Part shown: in pieces, positions 1-4,328 of the stretch
Layout: each line of letters opens with the position of its first letter
Numbering within the stretch: position 1 is the stretch's first letter
Translations under genes and position numbers: made by a program
NCBI GenBank assembly: GCA_029260155.1
Contig: JAJDDU010000071.1
Span: forward strand, 1 to 6,686
Origin: Phycisphaerae bacterium
Lineage (GTDB): Bacteria; Planctomycetota; Phycisphaerae; UBA1845
Direction of reading: 5' to 3'
Length of the DNA: 6,686 nucleotides
Notes under the pieces: generated by a model
What the model was told of the DNA's origin: nothing
The model's database searches: none
The model's input: only the letters and a program-made list of their open reading frames with translations

Positions 1-140
1 GTCTTCTGTGGCTGCGCCGGGCGTTGTGTTGGCGATTGGCATTTGGTCGCGATCTCGTCCGGCACGGGGGCCGGGCGCTACGGAAAACGGGGCTTCCGGC
101 GGAGTTCGCGGCAGGGCCAAGCGAACCGGCGATCGAGTCC

Positions 141-191
141 CCCACCTCTAAAGAGATGGGCCACCCACCCCAGCACTGCTCAAGAGCAGTG
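141..191. repeat. Two tandem AA-centred palindromes downstream of lemA
   Basis: Two inverted repeats lie side by side just beyond the lemA stop codon. The first (141-160) has 9-base arms, CCCACCTCT and AGAGATGGG, around a central AA, with one mismatch that becomes a G-U pair in a minus-strand transcript. The second (174-191) has perfect 8-base arms, CACTGCTC and GAGCAGTG, also around AA. The 13-base spacer contains CCACCC, which also follows the palindrome at 1663-1686. The layout resembles REP-type elements that I recall from planctomycete intergenic regions; that link is from memory and unchecked. A transcript reading out of lemA would form both hairpins, so they could stabilise or end the mRNA, but there is no T-run of a classical intrinsic terminator. 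Confidence 0.6.
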
Positions 192-200
192 GCACACGCG

Positions 201-884
201 TTAGCCGGAGAAGTCTACCTTCGGGGTCTCTTTGGCTTCTTCGGTGATCTCGAAGTACTCGGCTTTTTCGACTCCGGCGAGGCTGCAGTAGAACCGGCCT
301 AGGAGCTTGCGGGAGAAGGTGTTTAGTGACTTTACTGAGTCGTTGTAGCGTTTGCGCTCAACGGCGAGGCGGTTTTCGGTGCCTTCCAGTTGGCTTTGCA
401 ACTGGAGGAAAGCCTGGTTGGATTTTAGCTCGGGGTAGCGCTCTTGGATGACGAGCAAGCGGGAGAGGGCTGATTCGAGGACGCCGGCTGCTTTGGCCTT
501 GCCGCCTATGGTGCCCGCACCGGTGTAGGCTTTGCGCGCTTCGGCGACGCCTAGGAAGATCTTCTCTTCTTGGCCTGCTAGTCCTTTGACGGTTTGGACC
601 AAGTTGGGAATCAGCTCGAAGCGTCGCTGGAGCTGGTTTTCGACCTGAGCCCACTTGCTTTCGACAGTCTCGTCGAGATCGACCGCTTTGTCGTATCCCT
701 TGTAGACGCAGCCGCCGCCGATCAACACCATGCCGCCGATTCCGGCCAGTAGGATTAGGAGTATCTTCGTTGCATTCATTGAACTACCTCGCACATGTTG
801 AACCTTCTCGCCGCAGGAAGCGCAAAAGCGCGATCGCGACTTGAGGGTTGTACCACAGGACCGACAAGTGTCACCAACTGGCAC
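201..884 (-). CDS. lemA: LemA family membrane protein, probably with N-terminal zinc ribbon
   Basis: LemA proteins are small bacterial membrane proteins with one N-terminal helix and a helical-bundle body; their biochemical role is not settled. Counting from the ATG at 779, the protein has 192 residues, normal for the family. A membrane segment spans about residues 6-24. The family signature follows, with KWAQVENQLQRRFELIPNLV (43-62), TVKGLAGQE, AEARKAY (79-85), YPELKSNQAF (115-124) and ERKRYNDSVKSLN (141-153). That ATG has a GAGG ribosome site 7 bases upstream. The same frame is open upstream and encodes CRSC and CASC, a CxxC-x10-CxxC zinc ribbon at 813-866. GTG codons at 884 and 890 could start this longer form; GTG 884 has GGAGG 8 bases upstream and would overlap the TPM gene by 14 bases, giving 227 residues. 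From ATG 779 there would instead be a 91-base gap in a tightly packed operon. I chose GTG 884 because the zinc ribbon looks conserved. LemA identity is secure; the start is not. Confidence 0.88.
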   Translation of the reverse strand: MPVGDTCRSCGTTLKSRSRFCASCGEKVQHVRGSSMNATKILLILLAGIGGMVLIGGGCVYKGYDKAVDLDETVESKWAQVENQLQRRFELIPNLVQTVKGLAGQEEKIFLGVAEARKAYTGAGTIGGKAKAAGVLESALSRLLVIQERYPELKSNQAFLQLQSQLEGTENRLAVERKRYNDSVKSLNTFSRKLLGRFYCSLAGVEKAEYFEITEEAKETPKVDFSG

Positions 885-1722
885 CGGCACCGCCTCCACC
901 AAATCCTCCGCCGCCTCCGAAACCACCTCCGCCGAATCCGCCCCCACCGAACCCGCCTCCGCCGAATCCGCCGCCACCGCCCCAGTGCGATCTGCCGCCG
1001 CCCATCATGTTGCCGAGCACGCTGCCGAGGAGCATGCCTTGCACCATCCCGCCACCGCCCCATCGACCGTAATGCCCTCGGCGCCGGTTGGCTGACGATA
1101 TGATGATGAGGAGGATGATCGGGAACATCCCGCCGCAGGCCATCCCGCTGCCACGGACGCCGCGACGGCGACTGTGGCGTGTCTTGGGAATGCCTGCCAG
1201 CGCGACGCCGGATTCATCGGCTACGCGGTTGGCGACTGCTACGGTCAGGCTGAAGATTCCCTGCGAATACTGATTGCGCTTGAACGCAGGTATTGCGATG
1301 GCCTCCAACGCCTGCTTGCACCAGCCATCGGGCAAAGCGCCCTCCAACCCGTAGCCGGGGTGGATTCTGATCTGGCGCGGGTCGAGGGATACGACGACTA
1401 ACGCTCCGTTGTCTTTTTCCTTGCGGCCTAGTTTCCACAGCTCTGCGTGACGATGCCCGAACTGAAACGGATCCTCTCCGTCGGTGGATGACACGGTCAG
1501 CACCTTCAGTTGGGCGCCGGTCTTCTGTTTCAGCTCGCGTAGCCAGCCTTCGATTTGATTTCGGGCGCCGGCGTCGATTATTCCGGCTTTGTCGACGACG
1601 AACGTGCCGGGGTCGGGGATTGTGACCTCGGCGGTGGCGGTTAGCGCGGTTGTCAGCAGGACCATGCCCACGCAAGCGTGGGCATGCCACCCGAGTGTGT
1701 TTGTTGTATGCGGGCTACGCAT
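871..1722 (-). CDS. TPM-domain protein (YgcG-like) with signal peptide and Gly-rich tail
   Basis: The 283-residue product begins with a probable signal peptide (about 1-31, ending ALTATA before EVTIPDP). A TPM domain (TLP18.3/Psb32/MOLO-1 fold) spans about 36-170. Recognisable pieces are FVVDKAGIID (41-50), an LxxLKQKTGAQLKVLTV segment, LWKLGRKEKDNGALVVVS (95-112) and HPGYGLEGALPD (121-132). A second hydrophobic stretch at about 198-211 (MFPIILLIIISS) should anchor it in the membrane. The tail (222-283) is built of GGGGF units and ends GGGGAGASW, a typical ending for this family. The domain is therefore expected outside the cytoplasmic membrane. TPM proteins have been linked to photosystem II repair in plants and receptor accessory roles in animals; the bacterial role is unclear, but they often sit beside lemA, as here. 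The start overlaps the upstream stop in ATGCGTAG, which implies translational coupling. A 24-bp palindrome lies within the signal-peptide codons. The gene symbol is left blank because the family has no agreed name. Confidence 0.87.
   Translation of the reverse strand: MRSPHTTNTLGWHAHACVGMVLLTTALTATAEVTIPDPGTFVVDKAGIIDAGARNQIEGWLRELKQKTGAQLKVLTVSSTDGEDPFQFGHRHAELWKLGRKEKDNGALVVVSLDPRQIRIHPGYGLEGALPDGWCKQALEAIAIPAFKRNQYSQGIFSLTVAVANRVADESGVALAGIPKTRHSRRRGVRGSGMACGGMFPIILLIIISSANRRRGHYGRWGGGGMVQGMLLGSVLGNMMGGGRSHWGGGGGFGGGGFGGGGFGGGGFGGGGGFGGGGAGASW
1663..1686. repeat. Palindrome with 11-bp arms inside TPM signal-peptide codons
   Basis: The left arm CATGCCCACGC and the right arm GCGTGGGCATG are perfect reverse complements around a central AA. 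The element is followed by CCACCC, the same motif that lies between the palindromes at 141-191. On the coding strand it specifies HAHACVGM, residues 13-20 of the TPM protein. It resembles a dispersed palindromic repeat I associate with planctomycete genomes; that link is recollection and not a search result. Confidence 0.65.
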
Positions 1723-2437
1723 TGGCTAGCTCCGCGAGGGCTTCGACGTCTTGGTATAACCGCTCGAACTGCTGCCAGCCGTGTTCGGCGGAAGTGTCCA
1801 GCGAGGCGCGGATGCCGGGTAGTTGTCGATCGGCGGCTTTTTCGATTTCGGTGACGACTTCGGTGGCTTTCTTGGCGTCTTTTTGGCCCTTGAGCCAGAG
1901 CATGCCGCGCATGGTTCGCACGAGCGCGGTGCCGATATCGAGTTCGACGGCTTCGAGGACTTTGTCGCGACCCGCCGCAGCCAGCAGCCCTTGACGCAGG
2001 CCGATGAGCAGGCTTTTGGATTCTCGCTCGCACTGCAGGCGGACGTGTTCGTCGGCGAAGGACAGGTCGGTGAACGGGTCGGGGCCGAAGACCGTTGCGT
2101 GCATCTGCTGAATCTCGATGAGTTCGAGCGGGAAGGTGTCGAGCGAGCTCTTGATGTAGGCGTCGGTCATGATGAGCGGCGCGGAGATTCTGGCTTTGCC
2201 GAGTTTTGCGCCGTGCTCGGCGATGCGTTTGAGGAGATTGAGGTCGACGCGTTCGAGGACGAGGACGTTGCTCACGGTGTGTCGGGTGGCGTCGAAGGTG
2301 CCGGCTGCGATGGCTCCGAAGAGGGTGAGCGACTCGGCGTTGCTGCCGCCGAGATCGCGCAGGAGCGCGGCGTATTGGGTGACGGGAGCACGCATCGGCT
2401 CCGCGAGACGGTCAATTCGAAGCTGCTGGTCGCCCAT
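1715..2437 (-). CDS. Uncharacterised nucleotidyltransferase-like protein, first gene of the TPM-LemA operon
   Basis: This 240-residue, soluble, mostly helical protein has no signal peptide or membrane segment. I do not recognise a named family. Its middle resembles proteins annotated as nucleotidyltransferase-like: SLTLFGA (36-42), a VLVLERVDLNLLKRI strand-helix segment (58-72), then SSLDTFPLELIEIQQMHATV (97-116), FGPDPF (117-122) and an LQCERESKSLLIGLRQGLL stretch (134-152). The LFGS-plus-acidic-pair signature of active MNT-fold nucleotidyltransferases is not intact, so an inactive or divergent fold is more likely than a working enzyme. The ATG has a strong AGGGAGGA ribosome site with GCC-like spacing, which makes the start reliable. 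The stop overlaps the TPM start by 8 bases, so the three genes appear to be one coupled unit. The coupling suggests a cytoplasmic partner of the TPM-LemA pair, which is an inference. Confidence 0.75.
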   Translation of the reverse strand: MGDQQLRIDRLAEPMRAPVTQYAALLRDLGGSNAESLTLFGAIAAGTFDATRHTVSNVLVLERVDLNLLKRIAEHGAKLGKARISAPLIMTDAYIKSSLDTFPLELIEIQQMHATVFGPDPFTDLSFADEHVRLQCERESKSLLIGLRQGLLAAAGRDKVLEAVELDIGTALVRTMRGMLWLKGQKDAKKATEVVTEIEKAADRQLPGIRASLDTSAEHGWQQFERLYQDVEALAELANA

Positions 2438-2594
2438 GGCGTCCTCCCTGGGTTCTGCTGGTAACGCACGGCGGCGGTCACCGTGCCGGTCGGTACTCTA
2501 ACTGATACTCGATGGGTGGACCATCGGCTATTAGAGATGTTGGGGGATTGTGTAATCGGGGGTTGGTGTGCCGTGAGGGAGCACGCCGCAGACA

Positions 2595-2622
2595 TTGCAG
2601 TGGATGCCCGGTCGTGTATTCT
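2595..2622 (+). promoter_or_regulatory. Candidate sigma70-type promoter for mrr
   Basis: TTGCAG (2595-2600) and TATTCT (2617-2622) are separated by 16 bases, a fair match to the -35/-10 consensus. Transcription would begin near 2630 and leave a leader of about 100 bases before the mrr start. The GTGAGT/ACTCAC symmetry lies inside that leader. This was found by eye in GC-rich DNA, so chance is a real alternative. Confidence 0.3.
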
Positions 2623-2680
2623 CGTGTCCGGCAGAAGGGTTCCAAATCGCTGTCGACGAAGGCATCCGGTACTGCGGCGG

Positions 2681-2701
2681 GTGAGTTTCACTGTGACTCA
2701 C
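2681..2701. promoter_or_regulatory. Inverted repeat upstream of mrr, possible operator
   Basis: A 21-bp near-palindrome has outer arms GTGAGT and ACTCAC and an inner CA/TG pair about a central C. Only the two positions next to the arms on each side fail to match. Its right edge lies 28 bases before the mrr ATG and just upstream of the ribosome site. This size and symmetry suit a dimeric repressor, or a short hairpin that limits mrr translation. No regulator gene is visible in the window. Confidence 0.35.
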
Positions 2702-2729
2702 GGCCCCGCGGGCATTTGAGAGGCGAACA

Positions 2730-3632
2730 ATGTCGATTCCATCCTACGAAGATGTGATGCTTCCGCTGCTCCAGTTCTTGTCGGACGACAACGACCACAA
2801 GATTCGCGACGCGTACAAAGCGATGGCAGACCATTTCGAGTTGACTGCCGATGAGCGAGCCCAGCTTCTTCCGAGCGGTAAGGCACCCGTGATCAGCAAT
2901 CGAACACAGTGGGCGAAGCTCTACTTGCTGAAAGCAGGCCTGATCGAATCGCCCAAGAGAGGCGTGGTCAGAGTAACGGAACGAGGGCGTGACTTCCTGC
3001 GCAGCAAGCCAGCGGGAATCAACAATGCGGCCCTGAATCGCTACCCGGAATTCGCCGAGTTTCTTCAACCGAGGGACTCGGTTCGCACAGGAGTTGACAC
3101 CCTCGACAATCCGGGAACTCCGGACGAACAACTCCAGAGCGCCTACCGAGTTCTGCGAAACACGTTGGCCCAAGACCTATTGACGGAGGTCAAGGCGGCT
3201 TCCCCAGCATTCTTCGAGCGCCTCGTCGTCGACCTTCTGTTGGCGATGGGTTACGGCGGCTCCATGAACGATGCAGGTCAAGTTGTCGGAGGGAGCGGCG
3301 ACGGGGGGATCGACGGAGTGATCAAGGAAGATCGGTTGGGGCTTGATGTCATCTATGTCCAAGCCAAACGGTGGGAGACCGTCGTATCCCGTCCGGAGAT
3401 TCAAAAATTCGTCGGGGCACTTCAAGGCCGGCGCGCAAAGAAGGGAGTGTTCATTACATCGTCTGGGTTTTCTCAAGGTGCGTTAGACTACGTGCAGAAC
3501 ATTGACAGCAAGGTCGTGTTGATCGACGGTCGGCGCCTCGCGGAATTCATGATCGATTTCGATATCGGAGTCTCCAGGATCGACACCTACGTGGTCAAGC
3601 GGGTCGATACAGACTACTTCGCTGATGACTGA
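2730..3632 (+). CDS. mrr: Mrr-family restriction endonuclease (type IV-like)
   Basis: Mrr enzymes cut DNA that carries foreign modification, typically methylated cytosine or adenine, and act without a partner methyltransferase. The 300-residue protein has the usual two parts. An N-terminal winged-helix domain (about 6-92; PSYEDVMLPLLQFLSD, LLPSG, NRTQWAKLYLLKAGLIE, VRVTERGRDFL) should recognise DNA. A C-terminal PD-(D/E)xK nuclease domain (about 155-275) has FERLVVDLLLAMGYGG (162-177), GSGDGGIDGVI (188-198) and IYVQAKRW (208-215). The catalytic set is probably E163, D195, Q211 and K213, with Q in the D-QxK variant normal for Mrr. VGALQGRRAKKGVFITSSGF (228-246 region) is also typical. The length is close to that of E. 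coli Mrr, and all motifs are intact. The ATG is preceded by GAGAGG at about 7 bases. No methyltransferase or specificity gene is adjacent, so it is probably a solitary defence gene in an accessory spot. Its exact modification target cannot be read from sequence. Confidence 0.93.
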   Translation: MSIPSYEDVMLPLLQFLSDDNDHKIRDAYKAMADHFELTADERAQLLPSGKAPVISNRTQWAKLYLLKAGLIESPKRGVVRVTERGRDFLRSKPAGINNAALNRYPEFAEFLQPRDSVRTGVDTLDNPGTPDEQLQSAYRVLRNTLAQDLLTEVKAASPAFFERLVVDLLLAMGYGGSMNDAGQVVGGSGDGGIDGVIKEDRLGLDVIYVQAKRWETVVSRPEIQKFVGALQGRRAKKGVFITSSGFSQGALDYVQNIDSKVVLIDGRRLAEFMIDFDIGVSRIDTYVVKRVDTDYFADD

Positions 3633-3761
3633 CGCCGCCTGCGTCACGAATCGTGCCCCGCTGGTGACCATCTCGATGTCGCGGATCAGTGTCGGCGCGA
3701 TGAGATCCGAGGGGTTCTTTGGAATGAAGGCGGTGGGCGTCGCGCCGTGGTCGAGCGGGAT
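3630..3761 (-). pseudogene. Possible gene remnant between mrr and a dispersed repeat
   Basis: Read on the minus strand from 3761 down to the mrr stop, one frame gives 44 codons of protein-like composition, beginning IPLDHGATPTAFIPKNPSDL and containing IRDIEMVTSGARFVTQAA. By hand count 37 of the 44 codons end in G or C, as expected for a real gene in this genome. There is no plausible start at its upstream edge: a TAG at 3762-3764 precedes it, and beyond that lies the repeat at 3775-3807. Its downstream edge runs into antisense mrr. It could be a piece of an older gene cut by arrival of mrr and the repeat. I do not recognise the protein, and chance coding bias in GC-rich DNA is possible. Confidence 0.25.
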
Positions 3762-3774
3762 CTAGCGAAACGGC

Positions 3775-3807
3775 GAGATTCCTCGTCGCGTTGCTCCTCG
3801 GAATGAC
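3775..3807. repeat. Dispersed intergenic repeat of the GATTCCTCG...CGGAATGAC type
   Basis: The element begins GAGATTCCTCG and ends CTCGGAATGAC, with ATTCC (3778-3782) and GGAAT (3800-3804) as inverted ends and CCTCG repeated inside. Translated on the minus strand it reads HSEEQRDEES, a peptide I recognise as spurious protein sequence produced by a short repeat scattered through many bacterial genomes. Recognition is from memory; copy number in this genome is unknown. Confidence 0.55.
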
Positions 3808-3819
3808 GGTGGGGGTGTG

Positions 3820-3848
3820 TTGACTTTGGGGCGGGGGGCGGATATGTT
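3820..3848 (+). promoter_or_regulatory. Promoter-like TTGACT-17-TATGTT with no obvious gene behind it
   Basis: TTGACT (3820-3825) and TATGTT (3843-3848) are separated by exactly 17 bases, the best match to a sigma70-type promoter in the window. A transcript would start near 3855 and meet no supported coding sequence before tRNA-Gln at 4173. It could drive a long tRNA precursor, a small RNA, or nothing. The G-rich spacer is unusual. Confidence 0.35.
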
Positions 3849-4115
3849 GCGGAACGCTGGTCTTGGCTGGCGGAAGATATATCCCTGGAGTACACGGGGC
3901 TGTTCGGTGGGTCGGAGCGATTTGGCCTGTCCGGACGACGGGCTTGCCTCTTCGCGGCGGCGGGCACGGGCCTCAAAATCCGGGGCGGCTTGATCGGGAA
4001 CGGCGGGTTCGATGCCGTTTGGCGACAGGCTGATGCCGCGTCCTTTCACGTGGCTTTCATAGGATTTCTAAGCAGGTGCGGCGCGTCGTGGAGTTTACTT
4101 CGCAACGGATGGCCG

Positions 4116-4161
4116 CGCGGGATGAATCCCGCGGCTCGGGGGACCCCGCTTTGCGGGTTCC
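4116..4161. repeat. Two tandem hairpin elements upstream of tRNA-Gln
   Basis: The first hairpin (4116-4133) has perfect 8-base arms, CGCGGGAT and ATCCCGCG, around GA. The second (4141-4161) has 9-base arms, GGACCCCGC and GCGGGTTCC, around TTT with one mismatch. They lie 12-57 bases before the tRNA. The second could act as a terminator for upstream transcription but has no T-run. Paired hairpins also occur at 141-191, so a dispersed repeat unit is another reading. Confidence 0.5.
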
Positions 4162-4172
4162 GCGAGACGTAA

Positions 4173-4243
4173 TGCCCGGTGGTGTAATGGTAACACACCA
4201 GGTTTTGGTCCTGGCATTCCAGGTTCGAGCCCTGGCCGGGTAA
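4173..4243 (+). tRNA. tRNA-Gln (anticodon UUG)
   Basis: The 71-base gene folds into a complete cloverleaf. The acceptor stem pairs TGCCCGG with CCGGGTA (one G-U), and the discriminator is A at 4243. The D arm is GTG/CAC around a loop containing GG. The anticodon stem is CCAGG/CCTGG with loop TTTTGGT, giving anticodon TTG, which reads CAA and, by wobble, CAG. The variable loop is CATT and the T arm is CCAGG-TTCGAGC-CCTGG. The U1-A72 pair is typical of bacterial tRNA-Gln. The 3' CCA is not encoded, so it must be added after transcription. The gene is co-oriented with glmU, which begins 85 bases further on, and may share its transcript. Confidence 0.96.
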
Positions 4244-4248
4244 TATGC

Positions 4249-4308
4249 GAGAGTTGCCAGCTCTCACCCTTCCGCGAATCGGCTGGAAGGTGACAGGTTG
4301 AGTCCTGT
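4249..4308 (+). promoter_or_regulatory. Three consecutive hairpins between tRNA-Gln and glmU
   Basis: Three stems follow one another almost without gaps. The first is GAGAG/CTCTC with a 7-base loop (4249-4265). The second (4265-4292) pairs CACCCTTCC with GGAAGGTG, 8 pairs with one bulged C. The third is ACAGG/CCTGT around TTGAGT (4293-4308). The first starts 5 bases after the tRNA discriminator, so it may mark the 3' boundary for tRNA processing. The row lies in the leader of glmU and might attenuate or stabilise its mRNA. I could not match it to a known riboswitch, including the glmS ribozyme. Confidence 0.35.
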
Positions 4309-4328
4309 GGAAGTAGTGGTTCGAGCGA

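Larger units (their letters stand above)
2438..2729. promoter_or_regulatory. Divergent control region between the TPM-LemA operon and mrr
   Basis: This 292-bp stretch separates two divergently transcribed units and holds no convincing gene. It contains three inverted repeats. The first is GCACGG/CCGTGC around a 9-base loop (2466-2486), in the leader of the minus-strand operon. The second is CGATGG/CCATCG around 5 bases (2510-2526). The third is GTGAGT/ACTCAC around 9 bases (2681-2701), shortly before mrr. Both operons should have their promoters here. The inverted repeats are candidate operators or mRNA hairpins, with no functional evidence beyond symmetry and position. Confidence 0.55.
3633..4172. 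other. Gene-poor stretch between mrr and tRNA-Gln
   Basis: This 540-bp stretch carries no intact gene that I can support. From left to right it holds a possible minus-strand gene remnant, a dispersed repeat (3775-3807), a promoter-like pair (3820-3848), and two hairpin-forming elements close to the tRNA (4116-4133 and 4141-4161). A 95-codon minus-strand frame starting with GTG at 4049 and ending at 3762 is rich in Pro and Arg and runs through the repeat; I do not treat it as a gene. I looked for RNase P, tmRNA, SRP RNA and 6S RNA landmarks and did not find them. Confidence 0.6.

Noticed and set aside
1..42. Possible first 14 codons of a minus-strand gene (ATG at 42, reading MPIANTTPGAATED) running off the window
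   Set aside because: Too short to judge, and the upstream ribosome site is poor. It could be real, but the window does not support it.
871..884. Programmed frameshift joining the TPM protein to the zinc ribbon
   Set aside because: The TPM protein has a normal family ending (GASW then stop), there is no slippery sequence at the stop, and the zinc ribbon is already in frame with LemA and has its own GTG start.
848..1072. Proline-rich plus-strand peptide and apparent tandem DNA repeat of CCGCC/CCACC units
   Set aside because: It is the complement of the GGGGF codons of the TPM protein tail. The repetition is explained by the glycine-rich tail typical of that family.
1823..2464. A 213-codon open frame on the plus strand opposite the nucleotidyltransferase-like gene
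   Set aside because: It mirrors the codon structure of the minus-strand gene, is rich in Phe-Gly-Glu-Asp, lacks any recognised motif and conflicts with a gene that has a strong ribosome site and operon overlaps.
2483..2719. Short plus-strand open frames in the divergent region upstream of mrr
   Set aside because: No good ribosome site, no recognisable protein features, and they overlap the inverted repeats and promoter-like sequence.
2730..4243. Idea that mrr came on an element integrated at the 3' end of tRNA-Gln
   Set aside because: No second copy of the tRNA 3' end is present, no integrase is visible, and mrr lies on the 5' side of the tRNA.
4318..4326. A GGTTCGAGC T-loop-like motif suggesting a second, degenerate tRNA after tRNA-Gln
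   Set aside because: The flanking bases cannot form a T stem and no acceptor or anticodon stem can be built around it.
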